Positions 12,571 to 20,587 of a stretch of 21,756 nucleotides of DNA are shown in pieces. How positions within the stretch are numbered: position 1 is the stretch's first letter; every line of letters begins with the position of its first letter. The position numbers and the translations under genes were made by a program. The notes beneath the pieces are model-generated. The model was not told the origin of the DNA, did not search any database, and worked only from the letters and a program-made list of their open reading frames with translations. The DNA lies in IMG/VR virus record IMGVR_UViG_3300046412_000198, positions 1 to 21,756 of that record. One strand, 5' to 3'. Source of the DNA: a virus.

Positions 12571-14083
12571 CAGGAATTTCCTCATCCTCTAAAAGCTCTG
12601 CCGCTGTCTTGAAGTTATAAATGTTTCCGTAAGTTTTCTTAAAGCTATCTGACTCTCTCTGCGGGCTTCTGATATTTGGATTTTCGTTAAGGCGGTCTAT
12701 TCTTCTCCTAAATTTATCTCTTGATAGAACAAGACTTCTTTCTCTTTCTGCAAGGAAAGATTCAAGAATGCCCATAGCAAACTCTGGATCTTGGCTTATG
12801 TTTGCAAACATCAACTCCAGTTTCTTTATGTCTGTATCAGAAACAGGGACAAGAGTTGTTTGGCTCAAAGCCTTTATTAGCTCTTGCCCAGACAAGCCTT
12901 GCAGCTTACCCATCTGCCTATCACCAATGCCAAATGTTTTAGCAATTGCGCCTTGGACAAAGCCTGAATCAACCTCTTGGCCTGCAAGCATATTCATTGC
13001 TTCCCTTCCGCGAGCTATTGATGATTGAGTCTCGCTAAAGCCATCTGCAATTTCTTCAAAATCTTGCTCAAATCTTTGCAGATCGGTTACTGCCGCTTCG
13101 CCAGACTTAGAACCATATGAGCTTGCTTGCTGAAATGCCTGCTCAAATTCTCGGGCTTGCTCTGGACTTTCAATTTCTTGAACGACATTTCCAGCAAGGT
13201 CAAAAACTTTGATACCGCCCCCTTCCATGTCTTCAAACGTCAAAGCGCCCGCTGCCATTTGCGATGCTAGATCGGGGTCATCTATACCTATGCTCTTTAA
13301 ATAATCAGTGGTATTTTTGACTTTGTTCATATAGTCAGTGCGGAAAATGTCAAAATTTGAGCTTGCTTTAAACTCATCCCAAGTTGTTTCTGAAGGTATG
13401 TCTTCATTTTGCTTCATTGTTATATAGGTGTTATATGCCTGACTTGTTGAGCCTCTAGTTCCATAGCTTTTGCTGTCAAGAACCTCACCAGCATTTGGAT
13501 TAAGACTGTAACTGCCATCAGAGTTTCGGATAAATTTGGCAGCAGTTGTAATCATTGTATTGCCGGACATTTTTGTTTGGGGCTTAGTACCCATTTCCAG
13601 CATCATGTTGTATTCATCGGCAGTCTTTTGCTTATCAATAAGACCAAGCTGCGCGCCTCTATAAACATTTGCAAACTGAGGCGTGCCAATAGAACTCATG
13701 GCCATGCCAATTGCGCCTAATCGGTCACTATTGCTAACGCCTCTCATGCGCTCATATTTGTTTGGTTCCGGCCCAGCGGAGGAGGCAGGCACAGCCACAG
13801 CAGGCGGCTGGCTTTCAGCAGGCGCGGCAGGATTGATGCCAGTAGGCGCGGTACTGCCTGCGCCCATCATGGCGTCAATGGCCTTTATCGCATCAGCAGT
13901 GCCTTGCGTGTCAAACTTGGTGGGCAAGTATCGCTCAAGGTCTTCATCCGGCGGAGCGTTTACCATCATCCGCCCGCGCTTTGGCTTCATGCCAATCTGT
14001 TCAGCTAACTTGTCTTCAAGAAGAGAGGAATAATCGAACAATTCCCAATCTTGCCCAAATCCGTAACCGTCAAACACGCTCAT
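12563..14083 (-). CDS. Putative internal virion protein, 506 aa
   Basis: The product begins MSVFDGYGFGQDWELFDYSS. An Ala/Pro-rich linker (residues about 75-105, APAESQPPAVAVPASSAGPE) separates it from a domain starting SNSDRLGAIGMAMSSIGTPQ. This is the helical segment commonly seen in phage proteins with predicted ejection roles. The second half is acidic and helical (EQAREFEQAFQQASSYGSKS), and the last 90 residues are Arg/Glu-rich helices (AERERSLVLSRDKFRRRIDR). It sits 2 bp after the Gly-rich 419-residue protein in the same operon and overlaps the next gene by 8 nt. Structural role inferred; no firm family. Confidence 0.55.
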   Translation of the reverse strand: MSVFDGYGFGQDWELFDYSSLLEDKLAEQIGMKPKRGRMMVNAPPDEDLERYLPTKFDTQGTADAIKAIDAMMGAGSTAPTGINPAAPAESQPPAVAVPASSAGPEPNKYERMRGVSNSDRLGAIGMAMSSIGTPQFANVYRGAQLGLIDKQKTADEYNMMLEMGTKPQTKMSGNTMITTAAKFIRNSDGSYSLNPNAGEVLDSKSYGTRGSTSQAYNTYITMKQNEDIPSETTWDEFKASSNFDIFRTDYMNKVKNTTDYLKSIGIDDPDLASQMAAGALTFEDMEGGGIKVFDLAGNVVQEIESPEQAREFEQAFQQASSYGSKSGEAAVTDLQRFEQDFEEIADGFSETQSSIARGREAMNMLAGQEVDSGFVQGAIAKTFGIGDRQMGKLQGLSGQELIKALSQTTLVPVSDTDIKKLELMFANISQDPEFAMGILESFLAERERSLVLSRDKFRRRIDRLNENPNIRSPQRESDSFKKTYGNIYNFKTAAELLEDEEIPDE

Positions 14084-14085
14084 GA

Positions 14086-15348
14086 TTATGCTCCGCCCAT
14101 CCAGCCCATTCCGCCGCCCATTCCGCCACCACCACCACTAGATGTTGGCGCAGTCGGCTTATTATCTTGATAAAGATCATAGAACATGCCGCCAAGGGCC
14201 ATGCCGCCACCAAGCTGAGAAAGAAGGCTGGGATTATTTGTAACTGTTGAGCCGCCGCTGATTCCGTTTGCCGCTTGGAATCCTCCAAGATTCATCTGCC
14301 CTGGTTGGCCCACATTGTAGATATTTGCTTGATTCCATCTGTCGAGTGCTTGTTGATCGTAGTTGTATAAATAATCACCAGCACCCATTGATGTAGCAAT
14401 GTTTCCAATCGCCGCATCGTTAGCATTGCTAAACGTCACGCCAGCGTTTCCGTACTGCGTGCCAGCAGCGCCAAGCATTGATCCGCTGTTTCCGTACATT
14501 GATGCTGCTGCACCAACTAGCGAGTTGTATTTGGAAGCAGCCGCCGCTGTAGCTGCATTCGCTCGACTAGCCGCAGCAGCAATCTGTGCATTGACGTTAG
14601 ATGTCTGCGCTTGAAGCGTACCTTGCCCTGCGCCCATTGCATTTGCGTCTGCAGTACCGGAAGCCCACTGCTGCATCTGAGCGCCATAGTCAGTAATCAT
14701 TTGATTAGTCATGGCGTCAAGAAGCGATGCTCCCTGACCCACTTTAGAATTAGCACCACCAATCATCTGAGAGCCAATCTTTATTCCCGGTAAATTAGAG
14801 AACAGATTGCCGGTCTTAGTTTTGTTTGAAAATGAATCAAATGCGTTTTGCGCAGAACCAATTAAGTTTCCATACGATTGATCGTAAGTGTCTTGGTCAT
14901 ACTCAAACTTTAGATCAGAGCTAAAGTTTCCTCCTCCGCCGCCACCGCCGTATCCGCCGCCGCCAGCGCCTCCGCCCGTTTTGCCCAACTGACCAAGCAA
15001 CCACCCGCCAGAACCTAGTGCGCCCGCCTCACCGATCTGGGCGAGACTGTTTGCCGCACCCATCTGTCCAAGACCAGCGGCATTCATCATGGCTACTTGA
15101 TCAGCGCCCTGCCCGTTTGCATAATTTCCTGCTGCGGCCAATGCTTCCATCTGAAATGGATTCATGCCAGCAGTCAAATTATCTAAGTTGTACTGTGGCG
15201 TAGGAGAATTTTGGTAGGCATTGCTGTACTGAGAGATCATATCTTGAACAAATGGATCCATCTCAGTTTTAGTGGTTGACTTTCCTCCACCTAAAACTTT
15301 AGTTGCTACAGCCCCTGCAACAGCACTGCCAATTGCGCCCATAGTCAT
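14086..15348 (-). CDS. Gly/Ala/Asn-rich putative DNA-ejection or internal virion protein, 420 aa
   Basis: GGAGG lies 7 nt ahead of the ATG at 15348, which overlaps the upstream stop (ATGA). The N-terminus (MGAIGSAVAGAVATKVLGGG) is a Gly/Ala hydrophobic segment like those of phage ejection proteins. Residues about 45-140 are Asn/Gln/Met-rich with a glycine block (GGGAGGGGYGGGGGGGN). Residues about 245-300 are a long Ala-rich helix (AQIAAAASRANAATAAAASK). The C-terminus is again Gly/Met-rich (GGGGGMGGGMGWMGGA). Composition and position match podovirus tail/internal proteins needed for genome delivery, but I cannot name a family. Confidence 0.55.
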   Translation of the reverse strand: MTMGAIGSAVAGAVATKVLGGGKSTTKTEMDPFVQDMISQYSNAYQNSPTPQYNLDNLTAGMNPFQMEALAAAGNYANGQGADQVAMMNAAGLGQMGAANSLAQIGEAGALGSGGWLLGQLGKTGGGAGGGGYGGGGGGGNFSSDLKFEYDQDTYDQSYGNLIGSAQNAFDSFSNKTKTGNLFSNLPGIKIGSQMIGGANSKVGQGASLLDAMTNQMITDYGAQMQQWASGTADANAMGAGQGTLQAQTSNVNAQIAAAASRANAATAAAASKYNSLVGAAASMYGNSGSMLGAAGTQYGNAGVTFSNANDAAIGNIATSMGAGDYLYNYDQQALDRWNQANIYNVGQPGQMNLGGFQAANGISGGSTVTNNPSLLSQLGGGMALGGMFYDLYQDNKPTAPTSSGGGGGMGGGMGWMGGA

Positions 15349-15821
15349 TGCATAACCTCCAATTTATCCCAAGGATAAGTAATCTCTGAATGATCTTTTG
15401 CCACAATCAAATCCTCAATTTCATCTATTGAATTGGCCTCTTCAGCGCCCGTGATAGCGGCCCATAAAACTTCAGTCTCTGCATACAAAGCTATTTTTGA
15501 ACCGTATGGAGCCTCACAAATATATGGCGCATCAATAACCTGATTGCCTGCTTCACTTGTAATTCTTACCCTTCCGCTGATAATTATCCAAAGCCTTCTT
15601 TTCTTCCAGAGCTTTGAGATAATTGTATGGCCTTCTGGTATTTTTAAAACGCGCGTATAAGCACCGCCAATTAAATGCTCAGTCAATCCATTGGCATTGA
15701 CTTCATCCATGTCGCCACGTTCAGATCCTTCAAGATCCTTTAACGCTTTTTCTAAAGACTCAATAGAAGACCGCATTGCCAAGCGGCCCTCTTTGTCATT
15801 TTGTGCAATTAGCTCGTTCAT
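15345..15821 (-). CDS. Cupin-like protein, 158 aa
   Basis: The first 45 residues are helical (LEKALKDLEGSERGD). From about residue 46 the sequence has the spacing of a small cupin beta barrel: YTRVLKIPEGHTIISKLWKK, then RRLWIIISGRVRITSEAG, then APYICEAPYGSKIALYAETE and VLWAAITG. The G-(x)5-H metal-ligand pattern of classical cupins is incomplete (EGHTIISK, then WIIISGRV), so metal binding is doubtful. Cupin-like proteins occur in phage virion clusters, but their role there is not established. It is flanked on both sides by stop-start overlaps. Confidence 0.55.
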   Translation of the reverse strand: MNELIAQNDKEGRLAMRSSIESLEKALKDLEGSERGDMDEVNANGLTEHLIGGAYTRVLKIPEGHTIISKLWKKRRLWIIISGRVRITSEAGNQVIDAPYICEAPYGSKIALYAETEVLWAAITGAEEANSIDEIEDLIVAKDHSEITYPWDKLEVMQ

Positions 15822-16417
15822 CGAACGCCAAACATACCCTTCATGTTCATCATGGGTGCAGCCGCTGGTGGTCGCGGAGCAGTGAAATTGCTAAACCAAT
15901 TATTCATGCTTCCCATGCCGTTACCAAATCCCATCTGCTGACCGCCAAGGCCAAAGTCAATGGGCTTTGGTACAGCAGGAGCCATGCCGCCACCAAATGA
16001 AGGCAAGGGTCGATTAAACAAATCGCTAATTGGCGGCATTGGCTGGCCTCTTGGAGATGGGTTGTCTCCTCCTCCGCCAGCAGGCGTATTTGGCGTGGCT
16101 GGGATAGGCGGCAATCCACAAATCGCCCTAACAATTGGATTTACAGGCTCTGCTGTGCCAACTTGGGGCATTGGGCCATCAGCTGGTGCAGGCATCGGGG
16201 TTGGCATATTAGGCCCGCCACTAGGCATAACCATTGACCCGACAACAGGAGCGGGCTGACCCATACCCATACCAGGGGGCATAGCTTGCTGAGTATTGGG
16301 GCCACCTGACGGCATTGCCATTGTTTGAGGCATTGGAGAAACTTGGCCAAATAAACCACCATTGCCGCCTGCGTTAAAGTTTCCGGTAACTGTCGGCGCT
16401 TTCATTGCTCCAAACAT
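15818..16417 (-). CDS. Pro/Gly/Met-rich low-complexity protein, 199 aa
   Basis: ATG at 16417 overlaps the upstream TGA (TGATG); AGAGGG lies about 9 nt ahead. The protein consists largely of Pro, Gly, Met, Ala and Asn, with a short internal repeat: MAMPSGGPNTQQAMPPG and MVMPSGGPNMPTPMP. A short ordered segment with two Pro-flanked hydrophobic residues (NPIVRAICGLPPIP) lies near the middle. Such a chain is expected to be disordered or extended, as in some phage linker or collar proteins. No family recognised, and function is unknown. Its place in the operon implies a virion or assembly role. Confidence 0.55.
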   Translation of the reverse strand: MFGAMKAPTVTGNFNAGGNGGLFGQVSPMPQTMAMPSGGPNTQQAMPPGMGMGQPAPVVGSMVMPSGGPNMPTPMPAPADGPMPQVGTAEPVNPIVRAICGLPPIPATPNTPAGGGGDNPSPRGQPMPPISDLFNRPLPSFGGGMAPAVPKPIDFGLGGQQMGFGNGMGSMNNWFSNFTAPRPPAAAPMMNMKGMFGVR

Positions 16418-17124
16418 CACTTCATCCCTCTCATGATTAAATCAAGCATCCCTTGATCTACGCCGTTAAAAATACCACCGTTATTTACAACAGGGAGCTT
16501 GGGGGGAGGAATGTCTTTTTTCTTTGCCTCCGAGGGATCCCAATAATTGTTCATAAAGTTAATTGCAGAAGAGACTCGATTTTTGTTTTCTTGATTAAGT
16601 CCACTTCTGCCCTCTCCCCAGCCGCGAACATCTCCGCTAACCCAGCCTTTATTGCCGCCCGTTCCGGACTCTTGGAACCAACGGCCAAACCAATCTAAAT
16701 CTTTTCCGCTTAAAGCATTTTGCTGCCTCATCCAATTAAGCCAATCCGAGTTGGTGACAATTGATTCATCTCCCCAAGGCACTCCGCCGCTGGGGTAATT
16801 ACCCTGTACTGGCCCCGCCAATTGAGATAGCGCCCCACGATCTTTAAAGTCATCCAAAGTTTGAATGGCTGACATATCTTCAATAGGTTTAAAGCCTGAT
16901 GGCGCGCCATTAAAATGCTCATACATTTGAGCAGCAGATGCATTTAAACCATTGCCATACTGACCCACACCTTCCACGGTTCTGAACGGGGTTCTGGTGT
17001 CGTTAGCAAATGGGCCGCTATATGGCTTGCCAGAAGCAGTAAACGTGCCTGCGCCACCCTGCTGTCCACCCATATTTGCCATTATCTGAGCAATTGCTGG
17101 ATTGTTAAAAATATCAGGAAACAT
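16417..17124 (-). CDS. Hypothetical virion-operon protein, 235 aa
   Basis: The start is placed at the ATG at 17124, which overlaps the previous stop (TGATG) after GGAGAG. The first 25 residues are Met/Gln/Gly-rich and hydrophobic (MFPDIFNNPAIAQIMANMGG). The middle contains many Trp and Gly (WLNWMRQQNALSGKDLDWFG, then RWFQESGTGGNKGWVSGDVRGW), and the end has a Lys/Pro-rich stretch (KKKDIPPPKLPVV). The domain GVGQYGNGLNASAAQMYEHF to about residue 205 looks globular. I recognise no family. A tail or adaptor role is possible. Confidence 0.5.
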   Translation of the reverse strand: MFPDIFNNPAIAQIMANMGGQQGGAGTFTASGKPYSGPFANDTRTPFRTVEGVGQYGNGLNASAAQMYEHFNGAPSGFKPIEDMSAIQTLDDFKDRGALSQLAGPVQGNYPSGGVPWGDESIVTNSDWLNWMRQQNALSGKDLDWFGRWFQESGTGGNKGWVSGDVRGWGEGRSGLNQENKNRVSSAINFMNNYWDPSEAKKKDIPPPKLPVVNNGGIFNGVDQGMLDLIMRGMK

Positions 17125-18080
17125 CACGCTCTCCAGATTTGAAAGTTACGGAAATAAATATTTTGATATGAGGTAGTGTAAGTAGATCCATTTATTTGAA
17201 AGGCTAACCAGATATCGTTATATCTCTCATCAACGGTAAACTCACCAGAGAAGCTCTGCCAGCCAGAGGTTTGGCGAACACTTTGGCTGTGATACTCCTC
17301 CATGTCATCAGGATAGCTTCCAGTGTAATACCCCTCTGGCCAACCCCTGATCTGAAATGAGCCGCTTGATGTTCTCCACCCGCCATCTGCTCTCTTAAAA
17401 ATCTCTACTGACCATTCTAGCCGCGTACCCGCAGGAATTCGCCCTATGTATGCGACTGCGTAAGTGGCCAGAACGCGAAAGTTTTGATAGTAATAAGGAC
17501 GAGATGAGCTATACAGCCGAAAGTATTCACCGTCATCGTCCTCCCTGACCTCAATCCCACGGTAACCGTAGCCGTTGTCCTCTTCTGAGTTTTCCCAAGG
17601 CTGGGGATCACTGAAACCTTCATTCCACGCATTAAGTGGATTCATGGGCAATATCTTTCCACGATAAACATCGTAGTTGTGGCCCCACAGCGCACTATAA
17701 AAATCACTTGGTTCGTTCGTAGGGGGTTCATGGCGGAAGATAGGGTTATCCCTGTCATCTAGCTCGCCAGTAGCAAAGACCTTGCGGCAGATCAGAAGAT
17801 CCTCATCGTCCATAGCGATGTCTTTTGTTTTAAGCCTTACACCGCCAATTTGCTTATAGCTAATCCTTCCATTTTTTGGGCATGGCTCTAGCTCTCGGTA
17901 CTCACCAATCACCTCGCTGGCGTCTTCATATCCATCCACATCTATACGTTCACGCAGCTTTGCCGCCGTCTGATACTGATAATGTAGCCACTCAAGAGTC
18001 GGCTCTGGTTCTTGACTCTCAACATCCGGCGGGCTTTCTAACTCTTGTATTCCCCCTGGGGGGATTGCGTCATCTATCAT
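17124..18080 (-). CDS. Putative receptor-binding/decorating protein with C-terminal beta-sandwich, 318 aa
   Basis: The start is taken at the ATG at 18080, forming an ATGA overlap with the preceding stop; an in-frame ATG at 18089 is equally possible. The N-terminal half (residues 1-165) is acidic and has no recognisable fold. Residues about 185-318 read as a beta sandwich: TYAVAYIGRIPAGTRLEWSV, then SGWQSFSGEFTV, DIWLAFQINGS and YFRNFQIWRA. The pattern W-x-x-F-S-G-x-F-T-V ... I-W-L-A-F-x-I-x-G ... Y-F-x-N-F-x-I is like galactose-binding/carbohydrate-binding modules. A sugar-binding virion role is inferred. Position after the lipoprotein and fibre genes agrees. Confidence 0.5.
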   Translation of the reverse strand: MIDDAIPPGGIQELESPPDVESQEPEPTLEWLHYQYQTAAKLRERIDVDGYEDASEVIGEYRELEPCPKNGRISYKQIGGVRLKTKDIAMDDEDLLICRKVFATGELDDRDNPIFRHEPPTNEPSDFYSALWGHNYDVYRGKILPMNPLNAWNEGFSDPQPWENSEEDNGYGYRGIEVREDDDGEYFRLYSSSRPYYYQNFRVLATYAVAYIGRIPAGTRLEWSVEIFKRADGGWRTSSGSFQIRGWPEGYYTGSYPDDMEEYHSQSVRQTSGWQSFSGEFTVDERYNDIWLAFQINGSTYTTSYQNIYFRNFQIWRA

Positions 18081-18919
18081 GGGGCGCATGCCGTCAAGTC
18101 TGGGAACAGGTCACACAAGTTATCGTCAGTGACAGTCACGATGCCGCCTGCTGTGTAAATGTCTACAGCGCCACCGTTCAGCACGATGTCTGCAATCTGG
18201 CCATCCTCCATCGCGCCAAGGTTTGTGATGTAGCTTGAATTAAGGCTGTCATCATCGATGGTGTCACCAGATGTGTTGTACGCATCTGAGTTAGTGTCGC
18301 CAGATGTGGTTGTGGTATTTGTTTCAGTGTTAGTGGTTGTGGTTGTCACTGATTGATCAATAACGCCATCATCTTGAACGGCATAATAATCACCGCCCAC
18401 ATCCATTCCACCAGAGCCAACAGCGGCCACGCCAAGGTCAGCAACACTCTGCACAATGTTGGAATCTTGAAGAGCATCATTGATCTGCACTCGGGCAGCA
18501 TTATCTGAGGCGTTCTTGCTAACGTCAGCCTGTATCGCCGCCACGCCAACTCCCGCAAGCAACGTAGAGACAGGGGTTGCCAGTACACGCACATACTCCA
18601 GAGCTTCATTTCTCTGCTGCTGTAGAGTCACAATCGGCGCATCGTCATCCTCATCATCAGCGCCCTGCACACCAATTACAGCCAAAGCCACAGTCACCGC
18701 TGGGCAATGCTCTTTGTTGGCTTCACAAACACGGGCCAAAGAATCAAACAACTCTTTGTTTGATACCGCCTCTGCCTGCTTTTCTTGCATGCGAGCTTCA
18801 CGCTGAATCGCAACCATTTTTATTTGGTCAGCGCCATGCTGTGCCAGCCTGTCGTTTCCTTTTTGGGTCGCGCAACCAGTTACGGTTAATAACGCAATTA
18901 CAGCAGCTATCTCTTTCAT
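18077..18919 (-). CDS. Predicted phage lipoprotein, 280 aa
   Basis: The N-terminus MKEIAAVIALLTVTGCATQ has a short signal peptide with lipobox V-T-G-C; Cys16 would be lipidated and cleaved before it. The +2 residue is Ala, favouring the outer membrane. Residues 20-60 are charged and helical (KMVAIQREARMQEKQAEAVS). Three further Cys (65, 72 and a C-terminal pair) lie outside the signal. A Thr/Ser/Asp-rich linker sits near 195-225 (VTTTTTNTETNTTTTSGDTN). Phage lipoproteins include outer spanin subunits and superinfection-exclusion proteins, but neither is supported by more than the lipobox here. AGGG lies 8 nt before the ATG. Confidence 0.7.
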   Translation of the reverse strand: MKEIAAVIALLTVTGCATQKGNDRLAQHGADQIKMVAIQREARMQEKQAEAVSNKELFDSLARVCEANKEHCPAVTVALAVIGVQGADDEDDDAPIVTLQQQRNEALEYVRVLATPVSTLLAGVGVAAIQADVSKNASDNAARVQINDALQDSNIVQSVADLGVAAVGSGGMDVGGDYYAVQDDGVIDQSVTTTTTNTETNTTTTSGDTNSDAYNTSGDTIDDDSLNSSYITNLGAMEDGQIADIVLNGGAVDIYTAGGIVTVTDDNLCDLFPDLTACAP

Positions 18920-18920
18920 G

Positions 18921-19532
18921 TCAGCACCCTGTAGGTTTTTGTGGCCAATCTATTTCTTTTGGGAAATCAGGCTGCAATGTCAGGTCACGCAGCTTTTGCC
19001 TGTACTCACACCATTCTGCTTTTTTCTCTGTTGACATGTTTATGTCGGGAGAAAAAATAAAATCGCTACACATAAGCGCATAATCTCTTTGCTCCCGCAT
19101 CATTGCGGAGTGCATATCAAGCCGCTCCTGTATCTGCTTCTTAGTAAGATCTACAACCTCCCAAGGAATGACCTCCGCGTATGGGTCATCGCTAACATCG
19201 ACGTACCTAATCTCCTGAGTCCACTCATCAAACTCAGGCTCTGGTGCGTACTGGGGGTTAGGCTCAAATGGCAGATAAAGCTCTGGCTCAACGTCAAGAG
19301 TGCCTGTCTCTGGAATGCTCAATTCCGCTGGATGATCTGGTATGCGCGTCCAGCTACCCGCAAAACGAGAGGCAATTGCCCTTAACTGCTCAGTGAGCTT
19401 ATCTTTGCTGAAATCAGGGAATACAAACTGCTCTACCCAAGGCTCTCGGTCGGGATTTGCTTCGTCAAAAAACTCAACAGCAATCCATTCTGCCTCTGGA
19501 CGATAATCTAAAACCTTGTATTTAACTTTCAT
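18921..19532 (-). CDS. Tail-fibre assembly chaperone-like protein, 203 aa
   Basis: The C-terminal 70 residues fit the phage tail assembly chaperone pattern: KKQIQERLDMHSAMMREQRD, then EWCEYRQKLRDLTLQPDFPK and EIDWPQKP. The YRQ-x-LRD ... FP ... WP-x-KP signature is diagnostic of that family. The N-terminal part (residues 1-120) is an acidic, Pro-rich domain (FEPNPQYAPEPEFDEW) of unknown kind. Chaperones of this type fold or attach tail fibres, and the gene sits directly after the polyglycine fibre gene with an ATGA overlap, so that fibre is the likely client. Confidence 0.7.
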   Translation of the reverse strand: MKVKYKVLDYRPEAEWIAVEFFDEANPDREPWVEQFVFPDFSKDKLTEQLRAIASRFAGSWTRIPDHPAELSIPETGTLDVEPELYLPFEPNPQYAPEPEFDEWTQEIRYVDVSDDPYAEVIPWEVVDLTKKQIQERLDMHSAMMREQRDYALMCSDFIFSPDINMSTEKKAEWCEYRQKLRDLTLQPDFPKEIDWPQKPTGC

Positions 19533-20587
19533 ACGTCATGTCCAATTTTAATGATGCCATTTTGTCCAGCCTTACCACCTTCGCCTGTTCTACCAGAGCT
19601 TGTTGCCCCACCACCACCGCCGCCACTGCCCTGCTTTGATGCCGCTGTAGCACTGCCATTACCGCCTACGCATTTACCGCCATTGCCGCCGCCATAGTTA
19701 CCGCCAGCACCGCCTGCAACGCTGCCTACAGAAGCACCACCACCACCAGACGCCCAGCCTCCAAAATATCCATACGTTGAACTGTTGCCGCCCTTGCCTC
19801 CAGACTTTGAGGAGTCAGAGTTACCAGGAGAGCCCGGAAATCCGACACCTGTCATACCGCCGCCGCCGCCACCGCCGCCAGTATTTCCTTCGCCGCCGTC
19901 TCTGCCTGCTGATCCACTACCCCCAGCATTGCCAGATCCACTAAACCCGTTGTACTTACCCGCACTACCGCCACCGCAAGCACCTGTAGAGCCGAATGCG
20001 TTTTGGTTATAAGCACCGCCACCACCGCCGCCTGCACAAGATGTTTTGCCTACAGAAGTGCCGTTCACCGTAGTGCTGCCACCGTTTTTGCCTTGATATC
20101 CGCTACCCACAGCGATGCCGCCAGTACCACATTTACCGCAGTACTTGAATCCGGCTTGCGGGATTTTGGTGGCATAGAAAACCTCTCCCGAACCACCACC
20201 GCCACCAGATCGGGAGCCATTTGATTCTGTTTGGTGCTGCGGGCCACCCCCGCCTCCAGATGCGCCAGCGCCTACATACAGCATTGATACTGTACTATCG
20301 TATGAGCCAGTAGCCGCCTTGGTGATTGTCACGCAGCCTTCGGCTGTCGTACTTGTTATCGTCCCAATCTTGCGCCCATTACTGGTAGTAAATGACCCGC
20401 CGCTAATTGTTGACTGATTGGGCGCAGAGGCTGACTTACCGCGAAAATCACTGTAACTGATTGGCTTGCTGCCTTTGCTTATTAGAGAAGCGCCATTAGC
20501 CCAAAGCGCAAACCGAGCCGAATTACCTCTACTCCACTCAGAGTTGATCATGGAGGCAGAAACTTTCCCAGTATTAGGAATCGACAC
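19529..20587 (-). CDS. Polyglycine tail adhesin / fibre tip protein, 352 aa
   Basis: GTG at 20587 is the start, after GGAGG with a 6-nt gap; it overlaps the previous fibre gene by 14 nt. The N-terminal 55 residues (MSIPNTGKVSASMINSEWSR) resemble an attachment domain. Residues about 60-110 are beta-strand-like. From about residue 108 to 345 the protein is dominated by glycine-rich segments (for example GASGGGGGPQHQ, GDGGEGNTGGGG-like blocks), with Asn, Ser and four spaced Cys (KYCGKCGTGG). This composition matches the glycine-rich adhesins (phage S16/T2 Gp38 type) that form polyglycine type II helix sandwiches and bind the host receptor. That role is inferred from architecture. Confidence 0.7.
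   Translation of the reverse strand: MSIPNTGKVSASMINSEWSRGNSARFALWANGASLISKGSKPISYSDFRGKSASAPNQSTISGGSFTTSNGRKIGTITSTTAEGCVTITKAATGSYDSTVSMLYVGAGASGGGGGPQHQTESNGSRSGGGGGSGEVFYATKIPQAGFKYCGKCGTGGIAVGSGYQGKNGGSTTVNGTSVGKTSCAGGGGGGAYNQNAFGSTGACGGGSAGKYNGFSGSGNAGGSGSAGRDGGEGNTGGGGGGGGMTGVGFPGSPGNSDSSKSGGKGGNSSTYGYFGGWASGGGGASVGSVAGGAGGNYGGGNGGKCVGGNGSATAASKQGSGGGGGGATSSGRTGEGGKAGQNGIIKIGHDV

Noticed and set aside
19529-20587. Tandem GC-rich repeats as a possible CRISPR array
   Set aside because: The repetition comes from glycine codons in an open frame; there are no constant-length repeats with unique spacers.
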